From: Nageia nagi | Taxonomy: Eukaryota; Pinophyta | Reading direction: 5' to 3' | DNA length: 64,000 nucleotides | NCBI GenBank assembly: GCA_050084985.1 | Contig: JBITNC010000001.1 | Location: 174,096,001 to 174,160,000 of the forward strand | Shown: positions 1 through 9,749 of the stretch, one piece after another | How positions within the stretch are numbered: position 1 is the first letter of the stretch | Layout: every line of letters begins with the position of its first letter | Notes under the pieces: model-generated | Databases searched by the model: none | What the model saw: only the letters and a program-made list of their open reading frames with translations | Told to the model about the DNA's origin: nothing | Position numbers and translations under genes: made by a program

Positions 1-82
1 TGCCTCCATCTACTTAAACAAAATCATTGACCTCAGGACACAACTGGTTGGTTGTGGGTGCAACTGGATCAATGATGAGTTC

Positions 83-1102
83 ATGGTCTTCATCATTCTA
101 CAAAGCCTTACTTCAAAGTTCAGCAACTTTGTCACAGTTATGGAAACAAGGCTCGATGATGAAGAAGATGTCATCTCACTCTATAACCTTTCAAGACTTC
201 TTCTAAAGCATGAGGAAACTTTGAACAAGAAAATGTTGAACCTTTCTCCAAAGGACCATAACATTGCTCTAGGAGCAACCAAAACTCCTTTCAAGAAAAA
301 GTTCAAACATTACAAATTCAAAGACAACAAGTCCTCATCTACCTTCAGGAAGTATGACAAAAAGGGCAACAACAACAACAATCATGGCAACTACAGGCAC
401 AGGAATGATAAAGCAGGATCAAGCAATCCAACACCTCAAGAAAAGTTTGATGGGAATTGTAACTTCTGTGGCATCTTTGGGCACAAAGAGTATGATTGTC
501 GCAAAAAGAAATTTGCTCAAAAAGGAAAGGGAAATGCAAATGTGAGAAATTTCAATAATAAAAAGAAGAACAAGCATGCTGCTTCTGTTGCCTACTCCTC
601 AATGACTCAAACTATTTCAAATGATTGGATTGTTGATACAGGATGCACTAATCACATGTGTTATGAAAAAGATAAGTTTGAAAACTTTCATAAGTACAAA
701 AAGGATGCATTTGTGATAGGTGATAATACAGTCCTTGATGTTCACGGAATAGGAAGTGTGAAGATTCATGGAAAGACTCTTGAAAATGTCTTTTATGTGC
801 CTAAACTAAGGATGAATCTCATCTCCGTGATTCAAATTACAAGGAAAGGATGCTCCTTTGAGTTTACCTCACACTCTTGGTGTGTTAAGAAAGGACTTGC
901 CACTTTGATGAAAGGAGCAATCAAGAATGACCTTTATATTGTGGATCAAATGCCTTCAAAGATTTGTCTTGCTACAAATGTTTGTTCAAAAGGTAATCTT
1001 TGGCATCAACGATTAGGACACCTTAACCACAAGAGTATTCAAGCTATGAAGAGTGTAAATATGCTGCAATACCTGTTTCTCCTGGAATCGTTGTATCACT
1101 GA
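83..1102 (+). pseudogene. copia gag, protease and pre-integrase fragment
   Basis: The frame encodes the C-terminal half of a UBN2-type copia Gag, then protease and the GAG-pre-integrase domain. A zinc knuckle CNFCGIFGHKEYDC (CX2CX4HX4C) lies near residue 126 after a Lys/Asn-rich stretch; the protease motif reads WIVDTGCTNHMC, with DTG in place of the usual DSG; LWHQRLGHLNHKS marks the pre-integrase domain near residue 306. The frame then runs off into about a dozen unrelated residues and stops, because a deletion around 1060-1070 joins it out of frame to the RT/RNase H part. The first ATG used here is internal to the original Gag, whose N-terminus reads on upstream towards the window edge. 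No function is expected except as a retrotransposon relic. Confidence 0.85.
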
Positions 1103-1815
1103 GCTCAGATTCTCAGTTGGCTGATGCTACAGCTTATAGACAATTGATTGGTAGTCTTCTGTATCTGACTATCTCTCGTCCTGATATTGCCTTTGCAGTG
1201 AATCTGATGGCACGATTCATGCAAATACCATATGTTGAACACCTCAATGCTGTTAAGCAAATCTTGAGGTATGTCGCAAGGACAAAGGATCTTGCTCTTA
1301 AGTATTCCAAAGTGCCCTCGATTGTTCTCTCAGGGTTCTCAGATTCTGATTATGGGGGAGATCGAGATGATAGAAAATCAACCTCTGCATATGTGTTTAG
1401 CATTGGTTCAGGTGCTATCTCTTGGGCTTCCAAGAAGCAACCTACTGTGACTCTTTCTACCACCGAAGCCGAATATCGAGCCATGTCTGTTGCCACCCAA
1501 GAAGCTATTTGGCTAAGACATCTTCTGAACGAAATTGGGTCTACGCAAAATGGCCCATCTCTTATTTCATCAGATAATCAATCGGCTATCTCTTTGGCTA
1601 AGAATCCTGTGTTCCATCAGCGAACCAAACATGTAGAAATCCAAGCTCATTTTATCAGGGAGAAGGTTCTAGATGACATCATACACTTGCAGTATTGTCC
1701 ATCTACTGACAACTCCGCTGATTTGTTCACCAAGCCCCTTCCTGAAGCTCAGTTCTGCAAGCTTAGGGATTCTCTAGGGTTGGTGAAGTTGCCCTCAAGG
1801 GGGAGTGAAGTTTAA
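1066..1815 (+). pseudogene. copia reverse transcriptase C-terminus and RNase H
   Basis: This is the end of a copia polyprotein: the last part of RT (ATAYRQLIGSLLYLTISRPD) followed by a complete RNase H domain. The RNase H acidic residues are in place: Asp in DSDYGGD, Glu in STTEAEY, Asp in SSDNQSA, and the terminal motif ADLFTKPL. The frame is open to the TAA at 1813-1815. It starts at the deletion junction, so RT lacks its catalytic YVDD part and integrase is gone. The last codons overlap a polypurine run (caagggggag), which is one of two such runs in this element. RNase H is thus preserved better than the rest of the element. Confidence 0.88.
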
Positions 1816-1874
1816 ACTTTTGTTAGTGATGACAACTTCACCTCTAAGAGGCCTTTTTTGATTGTACATTCTAG

Positions 1875-2154
1875 ACCTCCGTGGTAAGTTTGCTCTGCGT
1901 GACAAACTTGTTGTACAATTGTTGTTATAGAGTGTTGATTATTTTATACCTCAGTGGTAAGTTTGCTCTGCGTGACAAACTTGTTGTACATTTTATACCT
2001 CCGTGGTGAGTTTGCTCTGCGTGAGAAACTTATTGTACAAATTTTGAGCATGTAATTAATATACCTCCGTGGTAAGTTCGCTCTGCGTGACGAACTTGTT
2101 GTACATTCTATACCTCCGTGGTGAGTTTGCTCTGCGTGAGAAACTCGTTGTACA
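1875..2154 (+). repeat. Array of five 43-bp hairpin units in the copia 3' untranslated region
   Basis: Five units of exactly 43 bp lie at 1875-1917, 1948-1990, 1997-2039, 2063-2105 and 2112-2154, separated by AT-rich spacers of 6 to 30 bp. Each begins with ACCTC(C/A)GTGGT, then a 7-nt arm, an invariant 10-nt loop CTCTGCGTGA, the complementary arm, and (G/A)TTGTACA. Arms are AAGTTTG/CAAACTT in units 1 and 2, AAGTTCG/CGAACTT in unit 4, GAGTTTG/GAAACTT in unit 3 and GAGTTTG/GAAACTC in unit 5. The loop never varies while the stem varies in a way that mostly keeps pairing. The array lies after the RNase H stop and before the PPT/LTR, so it would be in the element's RNA. The function is unknown. 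Confidence 0.9.
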
Positions 2155-2633
2155 ATTTTATGCTCTATTTTAAAATCAACACATGTCTATATACAACAGG
2201 TGACTATGAGTGATGGCTTGGCATCTCCGTGATGGCTTATAGTGCACCATTGATCAGTTATTTATAAGATGGCATTATTTAATTCTCTTATTTGAATATA
2301 TGATGCATCTAACTGATTTTGTTCATGAGTTGCTTGTAGCATGCAGGATCTTCTTTAGAAATGCAGGTTACTCACCTTGTGAAAGCAAGCTCATGGAGAC
2401 TCACATGTCAGCTTAAAGTTGATCGACTACTATGTACAGTGAAACCAGTTGTGGTTAATGATTGTATTGTAAACCATTTTTGTCAAATGGTAATGTAGTG
2501 AGTCTCATACTAGTTCTCAAAAAGATTCTCAAAAATATGTAAAAGTTCTCATCTCCACTTGTATCTCTATGGAGGAGAACTCTCTCTTACTCTCTCTCTT
2601 CTCTCTTCTACGCTCTATCCCAATATTGCATTA
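2155..2633 (+). other. Remaining 3' untranslated stretch of copia A, no gene
   Basis: No open frame is convincing here. The stretch is shared with the copia copy at 56600-57575 on the opposite strand (for example the CT-rich run and the phrase cccaatattgcattaa at about 2620-2635), so it belongs to the element and not to a host gene. Confidence 0.7.
2199..2248 (+). repeat. Second hairpin downstream of the 43-bp array
   Basis: The arms are GGTGACTATGAG (2199-2210) and CTTATAGTGCACC (2236-2248), giving GGTG/CACC plus ACTAT/ATAGT pairing around a loop that again contains a CTCCGTGATGG phrase like the array units. A related GGTGACTATA...TATAGTATACC pairing occurs on the minus strand of the distant copia copy near 57180-57235, which argues that the fold is a family trait. 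Inference only; no function known. Confidence 0.55.
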
Positions 2634-2641
2634 AGGGGGAG
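2634..2641 (+). other. Polypurine tract of copia A
   Basis: A purine run (aagggggag) ends immediately before the LTR start TGTTAG, the usual site where plus-strand DNA synthesis is primed. The same family has a second purine run at the end of RNase H (about 1795-1805). Confidence 0.75.
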
Positions 2642-3130
2642 TGTTAGAATTTGTAATGAAATATTGTGAATATCTAGACTCCTTGTAAATTCAATTAATC
2701 ACTTAAGGGTATGTAGATACCTTAAGTGATTAATAGAATTCTTTAATGTATAGACTTTGACTTTACCAAAGGAGTTAGTTGGTAGGTTGAAGTTTGGTGG
2801 TACATTTAATGTAACCCTAACCTTACCCTTGGGTTAAAGGAAGGTTAGGGAGGTGTTCTCAACCTATAAATAGAGGGCCTCTCCTCATGTAAACATATCT
2901 AAGTTTTGAGTAAGATTACTCTACTTGGTTGTGTAGGAGAGAGCTAGAGAATAGTTGTAAGAGAGACATAGATTTGAGAATAAGAGGACTAGTTGTGGAT
3001 GTACTCCCAAGGAGGGAGGAACCACATTATATTGATGTGTTATCTTGAGTGATTGTGTTATCTTGTGTACATTTGAGTTTCCTAGTCTAAGGTCCTAGAG
3101 GATTTGTTTAGATATAGTTCAAATCCTTCA
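2642..3130 (+). repeat. 3' LTR of copia element A
   Basis: The LTR starts TGTTAGAATTTG and ends AAATCCTTCA, so it has the TG...CA ends of copia LTRs and is about 489 bp long. It holds a palindrome CTTAAGGGTATGTAGATACC-TTAAG at about 2703-2730 and a TATA-like CCTATAAATAGAGGG at about 2862 followed by a purine-rich R/U5-like part. It aligns end to end with the solo LTR at 4741-5224, which fixed the right boundary. Five bases after it (ATCAT) would be the target duplication; the partner lies outside the window. Confidence 0.85.
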
Positions 3131-3495
3131 ATCATAACTTGTTACAATTCAATCCAAAAAAGCTAAGTAGAAGTTCTAAAAATATCCTAATATACTAGGC
3201 ATCAACTAGGTGAAATAAACATTCAAAATTGCAACATTTAAATCTAAAATGGGAGCTAAGAATGCTATCTCAAACATGCTAAATTTAGAACATGCTCTAT
3301 TTTAAAACATGATCACCTTTGGAAAATGCAATCATGTTTGGGATTGATGAAACACATTCACATTTGGGATGGTACTGATGAAACATGATCACATTTGGTA
3401 TAAAATGTGGTAGGGATTGTGTTTGTGAGTAGAGAGAAGAAAACTTAGAGTTCAAATTAGATTTTGACCTTTTTGTGAAAATCAACTTTCCAACA
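3131..3495 (-). repeat. 3' LTR of copia element B, truncated
   Basis: On the minus strand it starts TGTTGGAAAGTTGATTTTC at 3495 and aligns with the 5' LTR (8581 downwards) through phrases such as acttgttacaat, gaagttctaaaaatatcct and cacatttggtataaaa. It ends abruptly at 3131 against element A, so roughly the last 110 bp of the LTR are missing. Confidence 0.88.
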
Positions 3496-3499
3496 TTCT

Positions 3500-4735
3500 C
3501 CATCTTGATGCTAAGGGGACTCACTAATAGGTTCCTCAGCTTCAAAAAATGATATCTAACAACTCCTTTGGTGAAGATATTTGCCACATTGTCCAGGGTG
3601 CTACAATGCCTCAATTTAATGATGTCCTTCTCCACCATATCCTGGATGAAGTGATACTTCATGTCAAAATGCTTGGATCTATTGTGGTGGATTGGATTTT
3701 GTGCCAATTGGATGACACTTTGATTTCCATAAAATATAACTATCATATCACTTTGTTTCTCATCAATTTCCTCAAGAACTTTCCTTAACCACAATGCTTG
3801 AGCACTAGCACTTGTGATTGCAATATACTATACCTATGTAGATTAAAGTACAATAATGGTTTGCTTCTTTTAACTCCATGAAATGAGTCCTAAACCAAGG
3901 CTAAAACATTGTCTAGATGTGGATTTTTTATCATATAAGTTACTCCCCCATTCGGAGTCACTATATCCATAAATTTTTGTCTCATTATTCTTGTAATAGT
4001 TTATTGCAAAATTTGATATGCCTTTCATATGCTCTTCAAGAGGATCACTTATGTATCTTGATACAAGTGAGACAACATGGGCAACATCAAGCCTAGTATT
4101 TGTGAGAAACATTAAGCTCCCAACTAAGCTTCTATATGTGGTCCTTTCAACTTTTGGTGTTCCATCATCTTTACATAATAGTTGACCATGACCTATAGGA
4201 GTTGGTACTGGTTTGCATTCACTTTTTCAACATGTCGTGCATATTTGGATTGACAAATGAAGATCTCATCATTACCTTGAGACACTTTCATGCCAAGGAA
4301 GTAGTGCATTAGTCCTAGATCCTTCATTTCAAATTCTTGTATCATAGAGGTTTTGAAATCATCATTCATTTATGTATAATTACCCATGTAGATTAGGTCA
4401 TCTACATACAAACACACAAGTAAGATGCCTTGACCTTTCTTCATGATGTAAAGAGTGGGCTCACTCTTGCTCCTTGTGAAACCATATTGATGTAAGTACA
4501 TACCAAGCTCTTGGAGCTTGCTTGAAGCCATACAAGGCCTTATTTAACTTATGCATAAGATGTTCCTTACCTTTTACCTCAAAGCCTTGAGGTTATTCAA
4601 CATAGACCTCCTCATCCAAATAGCCATTGAGAAATGCACTTTTAACACCCATATGATTCACTTGCCAACTTTTGTGTGCAACCAAGGAAAGGACCATTCT
4701 GATTGTCTCTTCCCTTGTTGATTGTCTCTTCCCTT
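3500..4735 (-). pseudogene. copia B reverse transcriptase C-terminal half and RNase H relic
   Basis: Read on the minus strand, the DNA gives the RT continuation (MVLSLVAHKSWQVNHMGVKS, then AFLNGYLDEEVYVE), the RT tail (TNTRLDVAHVVSLVSRYISD) and RNase H (GYSDSEWGSNLYDKKSTSRQ; NIFTKGVVRYHF). The frame is broken several times. A key RNase H acidic residue is lost: the usual CDNQS reads FYGNQS near 3735. Its upstream half, which ends at VAKR, continues at 5225-5394 across the inserted solo LTR. It has no coding capacity as it stands. Confidence 0.85.
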
Positions 4736-4740
4736 GCTAC

Positions 4741-5224
4741 TATTGGAATATATAATGCATTATTGTAAAGGTTATGTAATAATCTTCTATATAAGTTCAC
4801 TAATACTTAAGGGTATCATTTGATACCTTAAGTATTTATATGAATATGATAATGTAACTTGTCCTACACTCCATGTCATGAGCATGCCCCTCGAGTAAAA
4901 GGATGTGCATGTCGTGCATGTCATGCTTTTGTATATTGGATATAAGGGTGATCCAAAGATGGATTTTGGCCTATAAATAGAAGGCTCCCTCTTTGTGATC
5001 ACACACCAATTTGTGGAGTAAAGCTATGCTATAGGATAGTGTTTAGGAGATGAGTTAGGAGAATTGTAAAAGATCTAGTTAGTGGATGCACTCCTAGTTG
5101 GAGGAACCACTTACATCTTGTGTCACTTTGTGAGATTATATTCTTAAGTTATCTTGATGTTAGTATGAGCTTTCATGTGATCTTGGGAGTTTAGAGTTGT
5201 TTATGTTATAGTTCAATTCTCTTA
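4741..5224 (+). repeat. Solo LTR of copia A family inside element B
   Basis: The segment aligns with the LTR at 2642-3130 over its whole length: start TATTGGAATATATAATG against TGTTAGAATTTGTAATG, the palindrome around CTTAAGGGTATC, the TATA-like CCTATAAATAGAAGG near 4970 and the end AATTCTCTTA against AAATCCTTCA. It is flanked by a perfect 5-bp target duplication GCTAC (4736-4740 and 5225-5229). No internal region remains, so it is a solo LTR left by recombination between two LTRs. Both outer dinucleotides have decayed (TG to TA and CA to TA). It splits the RT of element B between VAKR and ETIRMV. Confidence 0.88.
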
Positions 5225-6850
5225 GCTACAAGGGAAAAGGTTTCTTCATAGTCTATACCATATCGTTGGGTGAAACCCTTGGCCACAAGCCTTGCCTTAT
5301 GTCTTTCAATGCTCCCATTAGTATTATATTTGGTATTATAGACCATTTGCATCCAACATATTTTTTGCCTTTGGGAAGCTCCACTAGCTCCCAAATATCA
5401 TTTTTGTTGATGAAAGTTATTTATTCTTCCATTGCCTTTAATCACAAATCATTAGTGCAAGCTTGATCATAGCTACATGGTTCAATCTCTATGCTAATTA
5501 ACAATACATAGTTAATTACATCATCTTTGGGCTCATGATCATCCTCATCACCATACATTTTCAAAATTTCAAACCTCTTTATAACTTGTTCAAGTTCACT
5601 TGCTTGGCTCCTAGCTAGTGAATCTCCTTGAGAAATTCTAATCCAACATTTGATTGGATGGATGGGCTTGAAGTGTTCTTTTACCTTTATTTTCTTCTTC
5701 TACCATAGGAGAACTTGGAGCAGAAGAACTTGCTTTGTTGATATGATCAATAGATTGTACTTTAGATGAGTAATCATCATTGGATCCATCATCAACATAG
5801 AGTTTTTGATGATCCAAAGCTCCCCTTTCATCAAAAATTACATCTCTAGATAATACAACGTTATGTGTTTTTGGATTATACAATCTATATGCCTTGGTTT
5901 GCTCATAATAACCGAGAAATATACATGTTTAACTCTTAGGATCTAATTTTCTCCTATTTTCATCAAGAATGTGAGCATAAGCAAGACAACTAAAAACTCT
6001 AAAATGCTTTACATTAGGCTTTTTATCATATGCCTCATAAGGTGTGATGCCTTCCAAGCTTGAAGTTGGACTTCTATTCAAGATGTAAATTGGTGTCCTC
6101 ACTAAATCAGCCCACTATGTATTAGTTAATTGTTTGCTTTGTAGCATGCTCCTTGGCACCTCCACTATGGTTCAATTCTTCCTCTATGCCACAAAATTTT
6201 GTTATAGAGTATAGGAAGTTGTTAGTTGCATCTTTATTCCACAATCTTTACAATATTGGAAGAATTTATTTGAGCAAAACTCCCCTCCTCTATCAATTCT
6301 TAAACATTTAACAACACATTCACTTTAGTTTTCTTCATGGGCTTTAAACTCCTCAAAACATTAAAAAGCCTTATCTTTGGATGTTAGAAAATAAATTCAC
6401 CAAATCCTTGTGCAATCATCTATGAAAGTGAGAAAGTAGGAATTCTTACCCAAGCTTTGTGTTTGCATGGGTCCACAAATATTAAAGTGCACCAATTAAA
6501 GGGGATAGGAAGCTCTCCAAGCTTGGCCTCTTGGAAACTTCATTCATGAGTGCTTTCCCAAAGCACATCCTTCACACACAAACTTCTCATCTTCAATCTT
6601 GGGCAGCCCATCGACCATTTGTTGATATGTCAACAATCTCAAACTTTGGTAACTTAAATGGCCATATCTCATATGTTATAGCTAATTCTTGTTCTCAACT
6701 GTTACATTGGCTAGTTGGGCACAAACTCCTCCAAATTTGAATGGAAACAATCTATTCTTAGTCATTGGGATTGTTGTGATCATCTTATTACCATTATTCT
6801 TATCATAGATTACACATTTTCAATCTTCAAATACAAGTTTATAGTTCCTT
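5225..6850 (-). pseudogene. copia B integrase to reverse transcriptase start, relic
   Basis: On the minus strand the stretch reads RT start ([20 protein letters not shown] at 5394-5230) preceded by the integrase C-terminal part (ADLVRTPIYILNRSPTSSLE, TPYEAYDKKPNVKHFRVFSC near 5980-6115) and degenerate integrase core up to about 6850. The core is broken by many stops and no intact D,D(35)E triad can be read. The stretch 5638-5883 corresponds to the variable linker between integrase and RT (begins MYNPKTHNVVLSRDVIFDE). Confidence 0.78.
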
Positions 6851-6858
6851 TCCATTAT

Positions 6859-8030
6859 TTATTGCACACTTAGCAAAATGTGTTTGAGCTTAAGAGTGTA
6901 GTAGATGCTATTTACCTTCTTGGTGCCCTCTTTGGTGCTGAGCTCCATGTCTCCCATGCCTTCAACAATCAATGCATTATCATCTCCAAGATTTATCTTG
7001 GATTTGAAAGAGTTGTCCATTGAGGCAAACAACTCCCCTTTACCAGTCATGTGATTAGAGGCATCAGTATCTAAAATCCAAGTTTCATTGAGCTTCTAAT
7101 TAGTCTTCCCATAAGATAAAAATAAATTGCGAGATCCATCCTCCTCTTCATAATGGGCTACACTTCCACCTTTTTGAGCAACCTTCGTTCTACACTCCCC
7201 ATAGTTCCCAAATTTGTTACAATAGTAACATTTGTTTTGTTTATCTCCCCCTCCATTTGAGCCACCTTTACCTCTTCCTTGGGTAGCTCCTCTCCTTCCT
7301 CTTCCTCTTCCTCTTGAAGATGACATACTCTTCCTTGTCCTCTTCCTTATGCATTGGTAGCTTTAACCTCCTTTGTTGCAAAATCCTTTTCTTCATCAAT
7401 GCCAACATGTGATGGTATGGAATCTTCGAGTCTCTCTTCATGGGATATCAAGGATCCTATGAGCTGATCATAAGTAAGAGTTGAAAGATATTTTGACTCT
7501 TCGATTATGATTGTCACATGATTCCACTTGGGAAGAAGTGTTCTCAACACTTTCTTCACTATAATCTCATTTGGAATCTCCTCTCAAAAGGTCTTCATCT
7601 TGTCCATACATGCTTTGACTCTCACATAGTAATCTCCCACAATCTCATCACCTTGCATCTTGAGATTCTCAAACTCTCTCTTAAGGGTCTACAACCTCAC
7701 TTGCTTCACTTGGGTGCTACCTTGATAGCCATCTTTAAGTGCTTTCAATGCATCTTGAGCTAAAGTGCATTAAGCAATCCTAGGAAAGATGCTCTTCTCC
7801 AATGAAGCTTGCAAATGATAAAGTGCAAAGAAGTTTTTTTTCTAAGCCTCCTTCTTAGTAGTCTTATCATTGGGCTGGAGAGTGTTCCAATCTATTAGAT
7901 CTGTGTATCCTTCTTTAGCGATATCCCATAGTCCCTTGCCTATGAGTAGTGTCTCCATTTTGACATACCATTACTCATAGTCTTCTCCATGGAACTCTAC
8001 GATGGGTGAAGTGTTGTTGTTTGCAACCAT
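6859..8030 (-). pseudogene. copia B gag and protease relic
   Basis: Going 5' to 3' on the minus strand: degenerate Gag N-terminus from about 8030 (MVANNNTSPIVEFHGEDYE can be read), the UBN2 core (LRTLLPKWNHVTIIIEESK; DQLIGSLISHEERLED) at 7559-7347, an Arg/Gly-rich stretch, the zinc knuckle CYYCNKFGNYGEC at about 7230-7192, and protease with DTDASNHMTGKGELF at about 7060. Two functional residues are lost by eye: the zinc-binding His is replaced by Asn and the protease DSG has become DTD. Stops break the frame between segments. Confidence 0.82.
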
Positions 8031-8132
8031 TTTGCAATGCTCAACACAACAAAAAACTTGGGCCTCACTCACACATTGCAAGAGTTTCTCTAAATTCTTG
8101 CAAACACCCACAAGCTCTTCTAAAACTCATAA

Positions 8133-8148
8133 CCTTGCTTTGATACCA
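8133..8148 (-). other. Primer-binding site of copia B
   Basis: Minus strand TGGTATCAAAGCAAGG lies 3 nt inside the 5' LTR and is one base off the usual initiator-methionine tRNA complement TGGTATCAGAGC. It fixes element orientation and the inner edge of the LTR. Confidence 0.85.
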
Positions 8149-8151
8149 CAA

Positions 8152-8581
8152 TGAGAAGTAGAATCTTACTTTCATTGATTAAAAAAATAAAATCTTTACA
8201 TACATATATAGGATTTGGACAGTCCTAAATATAGACTCAACTAAATATAAACTCAAGTTGGATGATCACAACTTGTTACAATCCAATCTAAAGAAGCTAA
8301 CTAGAAGTTCTAAAAATATCCTAACATGCTAGATATCAACTAGACGAAACAAACACTCAAAATAGCAACATCATAATTTAAACTGAAAGCTAAAAATACC
8401 ATCTTGAACATGCTAAATTCATAATTGTAGGTTTTATTTTAAAACGTGGTCGCATTTGGGATCGATGAAACGCGGTTGCATTTGGTATAAAACACGATAG
8501 GGATCGTGTTTGTGAGAAAAGAGCAAAAAACATAGAGTTCAAGGTCAAATTTTGACCTTTTGTGAAAACCAAGTTTCCAAC
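8152..8581 (-). repeat. 5' LTR of copia element B
   Basis: The 430-bp LTR runs from TGTTGGAAACTTGG (minus strand, 8581) to ...ACTTCTCA (8152), so it keeps TG...CA ends. It matches 3131-3495 and adjoins the primer-binding site. The differences from its partner LTR are numerous (point changes and small indels), which points to an old insertion. Confidence 0.88.
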
Positions 8582-8586
8582 AGTAA

Positions 8587-9709
8587 CAACTTCAAGAATG
8601 ATACTCTCGAATCCTACAAATCCCTCAATAGTGAATCAACAACTTCTATGAAGTGTTCAAGGTAGTATATAGGTTGAAATCGATGCCCCTTGAGTTTCCA
8701 ACAACTCCCTTAACTCCTCAAACAAATTCAAAATGACTAAGAAATGGTTCAACTTCCCCAAAACACACCATGTTCTCCCAATGTTGCCATTGCCTGCAAT
8801 GTTGGCGTTAAAATTCAAGTAGATACTCAAGTCAAATATCAGGTCAATCTCCCATGTTGGATCAATCATGTAGAAGACTATTTCAAGGTCCAATTCATGT
8901 CAAAGAACACTTAAACTCCTTTTGAATGCAACCAACATTGAACACTACAATACCTCAAAATCTAGACACTAGATTCATCACCAAGCCCAACATTGACACC
9001 ATGCTCAATATATAGTAATACATTAGACAAAAAGACTGTACCAAACCCTAGACAATGATCCTCACTCCTAGAAATTTGATCTCCTTATCACTTCATGTAC
9101 TTGGAAGTTGGAACTACCTTCCAGATATTGGAACAAATCCCCTAGATAGATTGATTATGCTCAAATTCTAACTATGCTTGCAACATTATTTTGAAGAACT
9201 ACATTTCTTTTATGTATTATTTCTCATATAGTTTATAATTAAATATCTTATATTTTGAAAATCTACATTTGTTTTATTTATTATTTCTTATATAGTTTGT
9301 GAATAAATATCTTTTATTCTAAAAATCTACACTTCTTTTATTTCCTCTTTCTTATATAGTTCGTAATTAAACATCTTATTTTATTTTTTATTCATATCAA
9401 TAAAAAAGCACATGATGCATGCATAGCGCTCCATCTCAATAAATCAGATTTCTTCTATAATTTATTTCTATTTCTTGACTTTACATTTAATAATAAAGTT
9501 ATTATTGTATGAATACATTATATTTTAAGTGTTAAGTCAGAGATTTAACATAGTGGTCAAAGCTACTCCCTAGGGGAGGCGAGGTTCAAGTATCAATTCC
9601 CTAAGTCTTGTAAAACCGAATGGAAGTGTCACACAAGTGTTGTTTGTTACGTTAAAAAGTTTACTTGATGCAAGTATAGTTTATAGGGGAGTTATCCGAT
9701 TCTCCCAAT

Positions 9710-9710
<1 letters not shown>
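8587..9710. other. Gene-free spacer
   Basis: No coding frame, RNA gene or terminal repeat could be supported. At 9200-9380 the phrase of the type atttcttatatagtttgtaattaaatatctta recurs three times as a loose AT-rich repeat of about 65-70 bp. At 9540-9620 a short stretch resembles the head of a tRNA-derived SINE, but the evidence is too weak to call. Confidence 0.5.

Positions 9711-9746
<36 letters not shown>
9711..9746. repeat. (TAA)12 microsatellite
   Basis: Twelve perfect TAA trinucleotides in a row. Likely length-variable between individuals. Confidence 0.97.
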
Positions 9747-9747
<1 letters not shown>

Positions 9748-9749
9748 GA

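Larger units (their letters stand above)
1..3130 (+). mobile_element. Ty1/copia element A, 3' part, internally deleted
   Basis: An LTR retrotransposon of the copia order (GAG-PR-IN-RT-RH) runs into the window from the left. Visible in order are a gag/protease/pre-integrase frame, the C-terminal part of RT with RNase H, an unusually long 3' untranslated stretch of about 0.8 kb carrying a hairpin array, a second polypurine tract and the 3' LTR. Integrase and most of RT are missing, so the copy cannot move by itself. It lies inside the 3' LTR of element B: B's LTR resumes directly after position 3130. The 5' LTR and the left target duplication are outside the window. Family-level relatives in this window are the solo LTR at 4741-5224 and the minus-strand copy at 55944-57575. 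Confidence 0.85.
3131..8581 (-). mobile_element. Ty1/copia element B, decayed, 5' to 3' leftwards
   Basis: This minus-strand copia element has a full 5' LTR (8152-8581), a methionine-tRNA-type primer-binding site, gag, protease, integrase, RT, RNase H and a 3' LTR whose distal part was cut off by the insertion of element A. It is a different family from A: the LTRs share no sequence. Every coding domain has stops or frameshifts. A solo LTR of A's family interrupts the RT. The 5 bp after its right end are GTAAC; the left partner is lost under element A. The insertion order read from nesting is B first, then A and the solo LTR. Confidence 0.9.

Noticed and set aside
345-539. Cys-rich minus-strand frame (64 codons) opposite copia gag.
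   Set aside because: It is the shadow of the plus-strand Gag zinc knuckle and Asn/Lys repeats.
9540-9650. Possible SINE: tagtggtcaaagctac and ggttcaagtatcaattcc resemble box A and box B, similar words recur at 18975-19020.
   Set aside because: The spacing and pairing do not give a tRNA fold, no 3' tail or target duplication is visible, and the similarity between the two places is limited to short words.
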